A DNA stretch of 64,000 bases from Stutzerimonas stutzeri (lineage in GTDB: Bacteria > Pseudomonadota > Gammaproteobacteria > Pseudomonadales > Pseudomonadaceae), in NCBI RefSeq assembly GCF_002890915.1, contig NZ_POUT01000004.1:186001-250000 (forward strand), read 5' to 3'. Position numbers and translations under genes: made by a program. Shown piece after piece: positions 44,028 to 54,820 of the stretch. The notes below the pieces were generated by a model. That model saw nothing but the letters and a program-made list of their open reading frames with translations, was not told the DNA's origin and made no database searches. Numbering within the stretch: position 1 is the stretch's first letter; every line of letters starts with the position of its first letter.

Positions 44028-46142
44028 ATGAGAAAATACCCGTCCCAAATCGGTCTATCGCTAAGCCTGCTGGCACTGGCCATCGCGCAAACGGCGAGCG
44101 CGGCGCAGGACACCCGCGCAAGTGAATCGCAGGACAAGCCCGCCCATCTCGCCCCACTCGTCATCCAGGGTGATGTGCTCGGCCAGGCCAGCGACGAAGA
44201 AGTTCGGACCTACGCCGGCAGCCGCAGCGTGGTCGAGGCCGAGGACCTGAGGAAGGCCAGCGTACGCGGCCTGGACGACGCCCTGCAGCGGGTACCGGGG
44301 GTGAAGATTTTCGACGAGACCGGCACCGGCGTGTTGCCGCAGCTTTCCGTGCGGGGCCTGTACGAAAGCCGCAGCGGCCGCGTGCAGGCATTGGTCGACG
44401 GCATTCCGCTGGCTCTCGGCCCTTATGGCCAGACCAGCCTGTCGCTGTTCCCGCAGACCCTGGCCACCGTCGAGCGCATCGACGTGGTACGCGGCGGCGC
44501 AGCCGTGCAATACGGCCCGAACAACGTCGGCGGGGTAATCAACTTCATCAGCCCGCCGATCCCCACCGAGTGGGAAACCACCCTGCAGGAACGTGCCACC
44601 TTCGCCGCTGGCGGCCGCCAGTTGTGGGACAGCTATATCGGCACGGGCGGCCGGGTTACCGACAACTTCGCCCTGCAGCTTGACCTCAATACCCTTACCG
44701 GCGAATACGGCCGCGAGCATTCGGAAACCGAGGTGCAGAACTACCGCCTGCGCGGCCTGTGGGACATCGACGACACGCGCAGCCTGAGCTTCGGTCTGCA
44801 GCGCTACATCGCCGATGTGGACCTGGCCGGCGCGCTCAGCGTGGCCGACTACAAGGACGATCCACGCCAGTCGACCCGCGAACTCGACCGCTTCGAGGGC
44901 GACACCGATCGTGTCTGGGCCACCTGGAACCAGTACCTCGGCAGTTTCGGTCCCTTCGACAGCGTGGAGTTCAGCTGGACCAACTTCGTCCAGCACAGCT
45001 ATCGCAACTTCATCGTCGGCCTGCCGTTCACTCCGGACGCCTCCCCCGCCACCCTGCAGGACGCACCGCGCGACTTCCGGGTCTGGGGCAGCGAGCCGCG
45101 CCTGAGCCTGAGCATCGACGGCGACACGGTCAGCCAGACCTGGGTGCTCGGCGCGCGCCTGGTCAGGGAGGACGTGGACTTCAAGGTCAACCGTGAAGAC
45201 CTGAACACCGGTGTCCGCAGCGAGTTCCGCGACTGGACCTTCGACGACAAGGGCGAAGCCGCCTACATCAGCAACGCCATCAGCCTGCTCGACGGTCGCC
45301 TGACCATCACCCCCGGCATGCGCTACGAACACGCCACCATGGAATATGAGGGCAAGGTCAACGGCGTGACCCAGAAGCCACAGAAGAAGGTCGCCGAGGA
45401 ATGGCTGCCAGGCCTCAGCATCGGCTACCAGTTGAACGACCAGTGGTTCCTCTATGCCGATGCCCAGCGCTCGCTGCGCATGCCGCAGATCACCTCGATC
45501 GTCTACGACGGCGATGTAGCCGCCGAGCTGGCCTGGAACTACGAAACCGGTGTGCGCTTCACGCCCTGGAATGGCCTGCGCATCGATGCGGGCGTATATC
45601 GCATCGACTTCAAGGACCAGATCGAATACAACGCCACAACGACACGCTTCGAAAACCTCGGCAGCACCCGCCACCAAGGGCTCGAGACCCAGCTGTTCTG
45701 GACCCCCGAGGCCATGCCGCAGCTGGATCTGCACGCCAGCTATGCCTACCTGGATGCCGAACAGCGCGCCGGGCAGTTCGCCGACAACGAGGTGCCCTTC
45801 TCTTCCAAGCACCAGTTCGCCATCGACGGGCGCTACCGCTTCGCCGAACACTGGACCTACAGCCTCGACGGCCTCTACGTGAGCAGCGCCTTCACCGACG
45901 CCGCCAACAGCGAGGACGAGAACGCCAGCGCCTCCGTCGGCAAGATCCCCGGCTACTGGCTGTGGAACACCGCGCTGGAACGTGAATTCAGACTGCGGGA
46001 TGGCGACGTGCTGACCACCTCGGTGGGTATCAGCAACCTGTTCGACCGCGAATACTACTTCCGCGGCATGGATACCAGCCCATGGGGGCGCCAGCCGGCT
46101 CCCGGACGCACCCTGACGCTGGCGGCGAACTATCGCTTCTAG
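44028..46142 (+). CDS. TonB-dependent outer-membrane receptor, FecA-like siderophore type
   Basis: 704 residues from the ATG at 44028, with AAGGAG about 13 bases upstream. The signal peptide is SQIGLSLSLLALAIAQTASA. APLVIQGDVLG is a likely TonB box; the plug (LDDALQRVPGVKIFDETGTG, RIDVVRGGAAVQYGPNNVGG) and 22-strand barrel ending LAANYRF with C-terminal Phe are typical. There is no N-terminal signalling domain, so it does not itself signal to an ECF sigma factor. The ligand is probably a ferric chelate; a ferric-citrate-type receptor is the nearest class. Confidence 0.9.
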   Translation: MRKYPSQIGLSLSLLALAIAQTASAAQDTRASESQDKPAHLAPLVIQGDVLGQASDEEVRTYAGSRSVVEAEDLRKASVRGLDDALQRVPGVKIFDETGTGVLPQLSVRGLYESRSGRVQALVDGIPLALGPYGQTSLSLFPQTLATVERIDVVRGGAAVQYGPNNVGGVINFISPPIPTEWETTLQERATFAAGGRQLWDSYIGTGGRVTDNFALQLDLNTLTGEYGREHSETEVQNYRLRGLWDIDDTRSLSFGLQRYIADVDLAGALSVADYKDDPRQSTRELDRFEGDTDRVWATWNQYLGSFGPFDSVEFSWTNFVQHSYRNFIVGLPFTPDASPATLQDAPRDFRVWGSEPRLSLSIDGDTVSQTWVLGARLVREDVDFKVNREDLNTGVRSEFRDWTFDDKGEAAYISNAISLLDGRLTITPGMRYEHATMEYEGKVNGVTQKPQKKVAEEWLPGLSIGYQLNDQWFLYADAQRSLRMPQITSIVYDGDVAAELAWNYETGVRFTPWNGLRIDAGVYRIDFKDQIEYNATTTRFENLGSTRHQGLETQLFWTPEAMPQLDLHASYAYLDAEQRAGQFADNEVPFSSKHQFAIDGRYRFAEHWTYSLDGLYVSSAFTDAANSEDENASASVGKIPGYWLWNTALEREFRLRDGDVLTTSVGISNLFDREYYFRGMDTSPWGRQPAPGRTLTLAANYRF

Positions 46143-46160
46143 TCGCTGGAGCTCTGCCAC

Positions 46161-46189
46161 GCCCGCTCGCACCCTTCGGTCGAGCGGGC
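46161..46189 (+). terminator. Hairpin after the TonB receptor
   Basis: GCCCGCTCG at 46161-46169 pairs with CGAGCGGGC at 46181-46189 around an 11-base loop. No T-run follows. Confidence 0.6.
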
Positions 46190-46280
46190 ACTCGGCGGCG
46201 AAAGCGCCTAGCGCCACCCTCCCCTCCGAGACGATCTGCGGATCCCCCGCAAAAGCCCAACAGGCCCTTTTCTACGGGCA

Positions 46281-46306
46281 TAAAAAAAGCTGCCCTTGGC
46301 AGCTTT
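46281..46306 (-). terminator. Intrinsic terminator of the tRNA-Val/tRNA-Asp unit
   Basis: AAAGCTGCC (46286-46294) pairs with GGCAGCTTT (46298-46306), and on the minus strand the stem is followed by a run of seven T residues. It lies 38 bases downstream of tRNA-Asp. Confidence 0.88.
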
Positions 46307-46343
46307 CAATGTTCCACCGCTTCATGGAAACGGCGGAGATATA

Positions 46344-46420
46344 TGGCGCAGCGGACGGGACTCGAACCCGCGACCCCCGGCGTGACAGGCCGGTATTCTA
46401 ACCGACTGAACTACCGCTGC
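46344..46420 (-). tRNA. tRNA-Asp (GTC)
   Basis: 77 bases on the minus strand, including an encoded CCA. The acceptor stem GCAGCGG/CCGCTGC, the D arm, anticodon loop CTGTCAC with GTC, and TTCGAGTCC T-loop are all present. Downstream of tRNA-Val in one transcript. Confidence 0.95.
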
Positions 46421-46456
46421 GCGTCGGCCGGACTTTCGTCCGTATCTCGCAAGGAT

Positions 46457-46532
46457 TGGTGGCTGATGACGGGATCGAACCGCCGACCCCCTGCGTGTGA
46501 TGCAGGTGCTCTCCCAGCTGAGCTAATCAGCC
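46457..46532 (-). tRNA. tRNA-Val (CAC)
   Basis: 76 bases on the minus strand with encoded CCA. The acceptor stem GGCTGAT/ATCAGCC, anticodon stem CCTGC/GCAGG with loop ATCACAC (anticodon CAC) and T-loop TTCGATC fold well. CAC reads only GTG codons, common in this GC-rich genome. Confidence 0.93.
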
Positions 46533-46552
46533 GATCGCCTTGCGAGGCGCGC

Positions 46553-46581
46553 AATTTACTCACCCACCACCTGTAAGTCAA
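46553..46581 (-). promoter_or_regulatory. Sigma-70 promoter of the tRNA unit
   Basis: On the minus strand TTGACT (46576-46581) and TAAATT (46553-46558) are separated by exactly 17 bases. A GC-rich discriminator (GCGCGCC) follows, as at stringently controlled stable-RNA promoters. Confidence 0.8.
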
Positions 46582-46793
46582 CAACAGCATTGAATTTTTT
46601 TCGAAAAAGCACAGTCAACTACAATTGCCGCACAGCTTTGTAACCGCCCCAGGGCACCATGCCTCGCCAACGCTGTCAGTGTCCTGAGGATTTCACCGCG
46701 CCAAGGCCACGGCTGCGCCTGGAAGAACAGCAACGCCTGGGCCAAGGCTGGCCGCAAAGGGAACCCACAACAAAGCGCCACGGAGTATTTCGC

Positions 46794-47435
46794 TTGTCAT
46801 TGCCAGGAAAGCTGCGCAACTACCGGCCCCCTGTCCCCTGGATCATCAGCGCCCTGTTGCTGTGCGCCTTCGCCGTCTACCTGGCCATGCAGATTCAGCA
46901 CGGGTTGCACCTGGTTCGAGCCTCAGCCCCGACAGGCGGCGGCGAGCAGGCGTTTGGCAACTTCGCTCGTCCTGACCTGCAGCGACTGGAAACGCTCTTC
47001 GGCTCCGCCGCGCCAGCGCCGGGCTACGCGCCCTCCGCTAGCGACATCGGCCTGACCCTGCGCGGCAGCTTCGTGCATGCCGAGCCACAACGCTCCAGCG
47101 CGATCATCCAGCTCGAAGGCCAGCCACCCCGGCTCTACTGGCAGGGCGAGGCACTGGACAGCGGCATCAGCCTGCATGCCGTGTATCCGGATCGGGTGGA
47201 GATCCTGCGCAACGGCCATGTCGAAACCCTGCACTTTCCCCAGGTTCGCCCGACGACCTACATCCCCGACGAACCGCCCGAAGCGTATCTGGACGAACAA
47301 CCCCCTGCCGAGTCACAAACCGAGGATGCACAGCTGATGCAGCAACAGATGGACGCCTTGCGCCAGCAACTCGAAGAAGCCGTGGACCAGACAGATCCCG
47401 CGCCCGCCAACGACCAGCCCACGGAAGACGATTGA
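46794..47435 (+). CDS. gspC: Type II secretion system protein C
   Basis: 213 residues if the TTG at 46794 is the start (LSLPGKLRNYRPPVPW, with GGAG upstream); an ATG at 46659 would give 258. One membrane helix (IISALLLCAFAVYLAMQI) and the homology-region domain (DIGLTLRGSFVHAEPQRSSAIIQ quoted by key residues LRGSF and RSSAII) that touches the secretin. The Gln/Glu-rich C-terminus (LMQQQMDALRQQLEEAVDQ) looks like a coiled coil in place of a PDZ domain, as in XcpP. gspD follows by three bases. Confidence 0.88.
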   Translation: MSLPGKLRNYRPPVPWIISALLLCAFAVYLAMQIQHGLHLVRASAPTGGGEQAFGNFARPDLQRLETLFGSAAPAPGYAPSASDIGLTLRGSFVHAEPQRSSAIIQLEGQPPRLYWQGEALDSGISLHAVYPDRVEILRNGHVETLHFPQVRPTTYIPDEPPEAYLDEQPPAESQTEDAQLMQQQMDALRQQLEEAVDQTDPAPANDQPTEDD

Positions 47436-47438
47436 CCG

Positions 47439-49373
47439 ATGCCCAAGCCTCTCTCGCGCCCGCTGCTTGTCCTGCTCGCCACCGGCCTGCTGGCCGCCCC
47501 CCTGCCCCTGCTCGCTGCCGAACCGGGTATCGAACCGAGCGGCACCCAGCAGGACGGCTGGACCATAAACCTCAAGGATGCCGATATCCGTGCGTTCATC
47601 GACCAGATCAGCCAACTCAGCGGGCAGACCTTCATCGTCGATCCCCGGGTCAAGGGCCAGGTCAGCGTGGTCTCGAACGCGACCCTGTCGCTGAGCGAGG
47701 TCTACCAGCTGTTCCTTTCGGTGATGGCGACGCACGGCTTCAGCGTTCTCACCCAGGGTGACGTCGCCCGCATCGTGCCCAATGCCGAAGCCAAGGCCGA
47801 GGCCGGTGGCGGCCCCACCGGTGGCGACCAGCTGGAGACGCGGGTGATCCAGGTGCAGCACACCTCCGCCGCCGAGCTGATTCCGCTGATCCGCCCGCTG
47901 GTTCCGCAATACGGTCACCTCGCTGCGGTTTCCTCGGCGAACGCGCTGATCATCAGCGACCGCAGCGCCAATATCGCTCGTATCCAGGACCTGGTGCGCC
48001 AACTCGACCAGGCCGAAAGCGGCGATTACGAGGTGCTCAACCTTCAGCACGGCTGGGCGGTGGACATCGCCGAAGTATTGAGAAACGCGCTGATCCGCGG
48101 CGAAACGAAAAGCCCATCCGGCGTGCAGATCATCGCCGACTCGCGCACCAACCGGCTGATCTTCATCGGCCCCCGCGACGCTCGTGGCAAGCTCGCCGCG
48201 CTGGCCCAGAGCCTGGATACGCCGACGACGCGCTCGGCCAACACGCGCGTGATCCGCCTGCGTCACAACGACGCCAAGTCGCTGGCTGAAACCCTCGGCG
48301 ACATCTCCGAGGGCCTGACGGCCCCCGAAGGCGGCGAAACCCCGAGCGGCAGGCCGCAAAACATCCTGATCCGCGCCGACGAGAGCCTCAATGCCCTGGT
48401 GCTGCTGGCCGATCCGGAGTTGATCGGCACCCTGGAAAGCATCGTCCGCCAGTTGGACATCCCGCGCGCGCAAGTCATGGTAGAGGCCGCCATCGTCGAG
48501 GTTTCCGGCGACATCACCGACGCCCTCGGCGTGCAATGGGCCATCGACGCACGCGGCAGCACCGGTGGCGCCGGCGGGGTGAACTTCGGCAATACCGGGA
48601 TTTCGGTGGGCAGCGTACTGAACGCCATCAACGAGAACGAAATCCCGAGCAACCTGCCCGATGGCGCGATCATCGGCATCGGCAGCCGCAGCTTCGGCGC
48701 GCTGATCACGGCACTCTCTTCCAATAGCAAGAGCAACCTGCTGTCGACCCCGAGCCTGCTGACGCTGGACAACCAGGAAGCGGAAATACTCGTCGGCCAG
48801 AACGTGCCCTTCCAGACCGGTTCCTACACCACCGACGCCTCGGGGGCCACCAACCCCTTCACCACCATCGAGCGCCAGGACATCGGCGTCACGCTCAAGG
48901 TCACGCCGCACATCAACGAAGGCGCCACGCTGCGGCTGCAGATCGAGCAGGAAATCTCCTCGATCGCCCCCAGCGCCAGCCTGACCGCCCAGGCGGTGGA
49001 CCTGGTGACCAACAAGCGCGCGATCAAGAGCACCATTCTCGCCGAGGACGGCCAGGTGATCGTGCTCGGCGGCCTGATCCAGGACGACGTGACCCGCACC
49101 AATGCCAAGGTGCCGCTACTGGGCGACATTCCACTGCTCGGCGCCCTGTTCCGCTCGACCCAGGAAACCCACATCAAGCGCAACCTGATGGTCTTCCTGC
49201 GCCCGACGGTGATCCGCGACCGCGCCGGCCTGGCGGCCCTGTCCGGCAAGAAGTACAGCGACATCCGGGTGATCGAGACGGACTTGGCGAGCCCGACCAT
49301 CCTGCCGGCCAACCCCTCGCAGCTTTTCGACGGCCAGGGCGAGCCGGCGCCAGCGATCGACCTGCGCCAGTGA
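47439..49373 (+). CDS. gspD: Type II secretion system secretin
   Basis: 644 residues. The signal peptide ends PLLAA before EPGIEPSG. N0-N3 periplasmic domains (LKDADIRAFIDQISQLSGQTFIVDP quoted by the DADIRAFI core) lead to the secretin core VPFQTGSYTT and the C-terminal LTVFLRPTVIRD-like block, here LMVFLRPTVIRD. It makes the outer-membrane pore through which folded exoproteins leave. Only gspC is beside it; gspE-M are absent from the window. Confidence 0.95.
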   Translation: MPKPLSRPLLVLLATGLLAAPLPLLAAEPGIEPSGTQQDGWTINLKDADIRAFIDQISQLSGQTFIVDPRVKGQVSVVSNATLSLSEVYQLFLSVMATHGFSVLTQGDVARIVPNAEAKAEAGGGPTGGDQLETRVIQVQHTSAAELIPLIRPLVPQYGHLAAVSSANALIISDRSANIARIQDLVRQLDQAESGDYEVLNLQHGWAVDIAEVLRNALIRGETKSPSGVQIIADSRTNRLIFIGPRDARGKLAALAQSLDTPTTRSANTRVIRLRHNDAKSLAETLGDISEGLTAPEGGETPSGRPQNILIRADESLNALVLLADPELIGTLESIVRQLDIPRAQVMVEAAIVEVSGDITDALGVQWAIDARGSTGGAGGVNFGNTGISVGSVLNAINENEIPSNLPDGAIIGIGSRSFGALITALSSNSKSNLLSTPSLLTLDNQEAEILVGQNVPFQTGSYTTDASGATNPFTTIERQDIGVTLKVTPHINEGATLRLQIEQEISSIAPSASLTAQAVDLVTNKRAIKSTILAEDGQVIVLGGLIQDDVTRTNAKVPLLGDIPLLGALFRSTQETHIKRNLMVFLRPTVIRDRAGLAALSGKKYSDIRVIETDLASPTILPANPSQLFDGQGEPAPAIDLRQ

Positions 49374-49489
49374 GGACGGCGGCCCTCAGGGACTTCGAGA
49401 TCGAGCCTGGCCCAACGCCCCCTGCCTAACGGCGTCGCCGGATGCGTAGGCCAGGCTGGCGGCCTGGTGCTTTTGTTGTAGGGGCGCGT

Positions 49490-50701
49490 TCAGAGCGCCG
49501 CCAGGCCCCGGGCGAGGTCGGCCTTGAGGTCGGCGACGTCTTCCAGGCCCACCGCGACGCGGATCAGGCTGTCGCGAATGCCGGCGTTCTCCCGCTCCTC
49601 GGCAGAGAGCCGACCGTGGGTGGTCGAGGCAGGATGGGTGATGGTGGTCTTGCTGTCGCCCAGGTTGGCGGTGATCGAGATCAACCGGGTGGCGTCGATG
49701 AAGCGCCAGGCGCCCTCCTTGCCTCCGGCCACCTCGAAGCTCAGTACCGCACCGAAGCCCTTCTGCTGCCGCTTCGCCAGCTCATGCTGCGGATGGCTGG
49801 GCAGCCCCGCATAGTGAACACGCTCGACCCCCGGCTGTTGCTCCAGCCATTCGGCGAGCTGCTGGGCGCTGGCACAATGGGCCTGCATGCGCAGGCGCAG
49901 GGTTTCCAGGCCCTTGAGGAACACCCAGGCGTTGAACGGACTGAGCGTCGGCCCGGCGGTACGCAGGAAGCCGACCACTTCCTTCATCTGCTCGTTGCGC
50001 CCGGCAACCACGCCGCCCAGGCAACGGCCCTGGCCGTCGATGTACTTGGTCGCCGAATGGATGACGATATCCGCGCCGAGCGCCAGCGGCTGCTGCAACA
50101 CCGGCGTGCAGAAGCAGTTGTCCACCGCCAGGAACGCACCCTTGGCATGACAGAGCCGGGCCAGGGCGGCGATGTCCACCAGTTCGGCCAGCGGATTGGA
50201 GGGCGACTCGACGAATGCCAGCTTGGTATTGCCCTTGAACGCCGATTCCCAGGCCGGGAAATCGGTCAGCGGCACATACTCCACCTCCACCCCGAAGCGC
50301 TTGAAATACTTCTCGAACAACGAGACTGTCGCGCCGAAGACACTGCGCGACACCAGCACATGGTCGCCCGCCGAGCACAGGCTCATCACCGTGGCGAGAA
50401 TGGCCGACATGCCGGACGCCGTGGCCACCGCCTGCTCGGCGCCTTCCAACGCGGCGATGCGTTCCTCGAAGGCACGCACCGTCGGGTTGGTGTAGCGCGA
50501 ATAGACATTGCCCGGCACCTCGCCGGCAAAGCGCGCAGCCGCATCGGCGGCGCTGCGGAAAACGTAGCTCGACGTGAAGAACAATGGCTCGCCGTGCTCG
50601 GCTTCCGGCGTGCGCCGCTGCCCCGCCCGCACGGCCAGGGTGTCGAGCCCGACGCCTTCGAGATCGCTGTCCAGCCGCCCGGCTTCCCACTCAGTTGTCA
50701 T
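49490..50701 (-). CDS. metZ: O-succinylhomoserine sulfhydrylase
   Basis: 403 residues from the ATG at 50701 (MTTEWEAGRLDSD). The PLP-binding lysine is in HSATKYIDGQGR, and the family features YSRYTNPTVRAFEERIAALEG (recognised by YSRYTNPT) and AVDNCFCTPVLQQPL are conserved. It makes homocysteine from O-succinylhomoserine and sulfide. It is the last gene of the accD-folC-SPOR-cvpA-purF-metZ run, the same linkage as in P. aeruginosa. Confidence 0.95.
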   Translation of the reverse strand: MTTEWEAGRLDSDLEGVGLDTLAVRAGQRRTPEAEHGEPLFFTSSYVFRSAADAAARFAGEVPGNVYSRYTNPTVRAFEERIAALEGAEQAVATASGMSAILATVMSLCSAGDHVLVSRSVFGATVSLFEKYFKRFGVEVEYVPLTDFPAWESAFKGNTKLAFVESPSNPLAELVDIAALARLCHAKGAFLAVDNCFCTPVLQQPLALGADIVIHSATKYIDGQGRCLGGVVAGRNEQMKEVVGFLRTAGPTLSPFNAWVFLKGLETLRLRMQAHCASAQQLAEWLEQQPGVERVHYAGLPSHPQHELAKRQQKGFGAVLSFEVAGGKEGAWRFIDATRLISITANLGDSKTTITHPASTTHGRLSAEERENAGIRDSLIRVAVGLEDVADLKADLARGLAAL

Positions 50702-50723
50702 GGTCGTCTCTCTCAGGCGTGAA

Positions 50724-52229
<1,506 letters not shown>

Positions 52230-52296
52230 GCAAGGAACCTCTCAGTTTTACAGGCTAACCGGATACCACGACAGGCCGGGCATCCGTAGAAATGGC

Positions 52297-52809
52297 TCAA
52301 CCGGACGGGTTGAGCGAACTGGCGAACCACTGGCCGCTGAACCCGAGAATGAGGTTCTTCGACCAGTCGGCGATCAATAGAAAATGGGGCAACAGTGTCG
52401 ACTCACGCCACCACGGATCCTGCTGCACCGGCGCCAGACTCAACAGGCCGGCAAGTACCACGACCAGCAATCCACCGCGTGCGGCGCCAAATACCATGCC
52501 GAGAAAACGATCGGTTCCCGACAATCCGGTAACCCTGATCAGTTCGCCGATCAGGAAATTCACCAAGGCCCCCACCAGCAGGGTGGCTACGAAGAGTATC
52601 GCGCACGCCGCAATGACCTGCGCCGAGGGCGTGCTGATGTATTCGGCAAGGTGGTGGGACAGCGCACCACCGAACATCCAGGCAACCACGCCGGCAACGA
52701 TCCAGGTGAGCAGCGAAAGCGCTTCCTTCACGAAGCCACGCTTCAAACTGATCAGGCTGGATAGGGTGATGACAACGATGATGACCCAATCGACCCAGGT
52801 GAAAGCCAC
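52297..52809 (-). CDS. cvpA: CvpA family membrane protein
   Basis: 170 residues if the GTG at 52809 is the start (VAFTWVDWVIIVV); no better ATG is present. Four membrane helices (VDWVIIVVITLSSLISLKRG, LTWIVAGVVAWMF, and two more) are typical. CvpA is linked to colicin V production in E. coli and commonly sits before purF. Its molecular role is not settled. Confidence 0.9.
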   Translation of the reverse strand: MAFTWVDWVIIVVITLSSLISLKRGFVKEALSLLTWIVAGVVAWMFGGALSHHLAEYISTPSAQVIAACAILFVATLLVGALVNFLIGELIRVTGLSGTDRFLGMVFGAARGGLLVVVLAGLLSLAPVQQDPWWRESTLLPHFLLIADWSKNLILGFSGQWFASSLNPSG

Positions 52810-52929
52810 GGCGTCTTCTGCAAAGGAGGAAAGGCGGCGTATTTTAGCAGAGCGCGTCCCTGGGGGTAAGCGTCGAAAATCCCCAGCCAGATACGGCGGC
52901 ACCGGCTACGCGCCGTCGATGCCCGGTTT

Positions 52930-53538
52930 TCAGCTGTCCTCGGGCTTGAAGCGCACGACGAAGCCATCCAGTTTCTGCTGTCGCTGCAACTGGTCACGCA
53001 GGCGGTCGGCCTCGGCGCGCTCCACCAGCGGCCCGACGAAGACGCGGTTCATGCCATCCGCCGTACGGATATAGGCGTTGTAGCCCTGGGACCGGAGGGT
53101 CTTTTGCAGGTTTTCGGCGCTGGCGCGATTGGACAGGCTGGCCAGTTGGATCGACCAGCTGACCGGCAGGTTGTTGCTGTCCAGGCGGGGCTCGGCCGCG
53201 GCCGGCTCGAGTGGCTTCGCCGGTGCGCCCGACTCCATCGGCTCGATGGGCTTGGCGGGTTCGGAAACTTCGCCAGTCGCGTCCGGCGAGGCGTCCTGAG
53301 GAGCCTCTTCCTCGATGATCTCGAAGCCCTCGGGCACCGATTGCGGCTCAGGCACTTCGGCCGGCTGCATCTCGATGGTCGCGCCTCCCGGCGCCGCCGG
53401 CATCGCCGGGGCATCGACGGTCACATGGCGCAGCTCGTCCTGCCGAGTGAACAGCATCGGCACGAAGATGACCGCCAGCGCAATCAGCACCAGCGCCCCG
53501 ACCATGCGTTGCAGCAATCCCTTATCCAGCAATGCCAT
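52930..53538 (-). CDS. SPOR domain protein (DedD-like)
   Basis: 202 residues from the ATG at 53538 ([16 protein letters not shown]). One N-terminal helix, a long Pro/Glu-rich linker (about 60-130), and a C-terminal SPOR domain (WSIQLASLSNRASAENLQKTLRSQG region, VFVGPLVERAEADRLRDQLQ). SPOR domains bind denuded peptidoglycan at the division septum. Its start overlaps the folC end by 17 bases. Confidence 0.93.
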   Translation of the reverse strand: MALLDKGLLQRMVGALVLIALAVIFVPMLFTRQDELRHVTVDAPAMPAAPGGATIEMQPAEVPEPQSVPEGFEIIEEEAPQDASPDATGEVSEPAKPIEPMESGAPAKPLEPAAAEPRLDSNNLPVSWSIQLASLSNRASAENLQKTLRSQGYNAYIRTADGMNRVFVGPLVERAEADRLRDQLQRQQKLDGFVVRFKPEDS

Positions 53539-54820
53539 GCCCCTTCTCCTCAACCTGCCCTTGCAACCACGCCAGCGCTTCGGCCACACAGTAGAAAGAA
53601 CCGAAGACCAGCACCTCGTCCGAGTCACCGGCCTTGGCGCACTGGGCCGCCAGTGCCTGCGCAACGCTCGCATACTCGCCGACCGATGCGCCGTGCTCAA
53701 GCAGGGTTTCGGCCAACTGGGCAGACGCCCGCGTACGCGGGGTCGGCAGGGGCGTCACCGCCCAGTCATCGATGTACGCGTGCAAGGCGGCGACGATACC
53801 ATCAAGGTCCTTGTCCGCCAGCAGGCCGAACACCGCGAACCTGCGCCCCACGAGTGGTTGCAGGCGCTGGGCGAGGTAACTGGCGGCATGCGGGTTGTGT
53901 CCGACATCCAGCAGCAGCGAGACATCGCGGCCCTGCCATGCCAGCCGGCGGCGATCGAGACGACCGGCCACGTGCGTCTGCAGCAATGCCTCGGCCACGC
54001 TTGCGCAATCCCAGGGTAAACCAAGCAAGGCATAGGCCTGCAAGGCGAGCGCCGCGTTTTCCATGGGCAGGCTCAGCAACGGCAATCCGTGCAGTTCCAG
54101 AGGCTCCCCCGCCGGCCCGACACCACGCCAGTGCCATGCCTCGGGATCGATCGCCAGGTCGAAATCGCGCCCTCGCAGCAGCAGCGGCGCGTGCAGCGCC
54201 TCGGCCTGCTCCAGCAGCGAGGCCGGAACATCCAGGTCGCCGCAGAGCGCCGGCTTGCCTGCACGCAGGATTCCAGCCTTTTCGTAGGCGACGCTTTCGC
54301 GACTGTCGCCCAGCCAATCGGCATGATCCAGGCCGATGTTGGTGATCACGGCCAGCTCGGCATCGACCAGATTGACCGCATCGAGGCGGCCGCCAAGACC
54401 GACCTCCAGCACCACGGCATCCAGCCGGGCCTGCTCGAACAGCCAGAACGCGGCAAGCGTGCCCATCTCGAAATAGGTCAGCGAAACCTCGCCGCGCGCC
54501 GCCTCGACCGCTGCGAAAGCCTCACAGAGCTGGCTATCGCTGGCCTCGTGGCCGGCAAGTTGCACGCGCTCGTTGTAGCGCAGCAGATGAGGCGAATTGT
54601 AGGTGCCCACCCTGAGCCCCTGACGACTCATGAGCGAGGCGATGAACGCGCAAGTGGAGCCCTTGCCGTTGGTGCCGGTAACGGTGACCACCTGCGGAGC
54701 CGGCCGCGTCAGGCCAAGCCGCGCCGCGACCTCGCGGGCCCGTTCCAGGCCCATGTCGATGGCGGTGGGGTGCAGCTGCTCGAGATAGCCGAGCCAGTCG
54801 GCCAGACTCCGGGCGGTCAT
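53522..54820 (-). CDS. folC: Bifunctional folylpolyglutamate/dihydrofolate synthase
   Basis: 432 residues from the ATG at 54820, which overlaps the accD stop (ATGA). The P-loop [16 protein letters not shown] and the later LGGRLDAVN and [13 protein letters not shown] motifs are diagnostic. It adds glutamate to dihydropteroate and folates. Confidence 0.96.
   Translation of the reverse strand: MTARSLADWLGYLEQLHPTAIDMGLERAREVAARLGLTRPAPQVVTVTGTNGKGSTCAFIASLMSRQGLRVGTYNSPHLLRYNERVQLAGHEASDSQLCEAFAAVEAARGEVSLTYFEMGTLAAFWLFEQARLDAVVLEVGLGGRLDAVNLVDAELAVITNIGLDHADWLGDSRESVAYEKAGILRAGKPALCGDLDVPASLLEQAEALHAPLLLRGRDFDLAIDPEAWHWRGVGPAGEPLELHGLPLLSLPMENAALALQAYALLGLPWDCASVAEALLQTHVAGRLDRRRLAWQGRDVSLLLDVGHNPHAASYLAQRLQPLVGRRFAVFGLLADKDLDGIVAALHAYIDDWAVTPLPTPRTRASAQLAETLLEHGASVGEYASVAQALAAQCAKAGDSDEVLVFGSFYCVAEALAWLQGQVEEKGHGIAG

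Noticed and set aside
44061..46217. 718-codon minus-strand frame
   Set aside because: Antisense to the TonB receptor, which has a signal peptide, plug and barrel.
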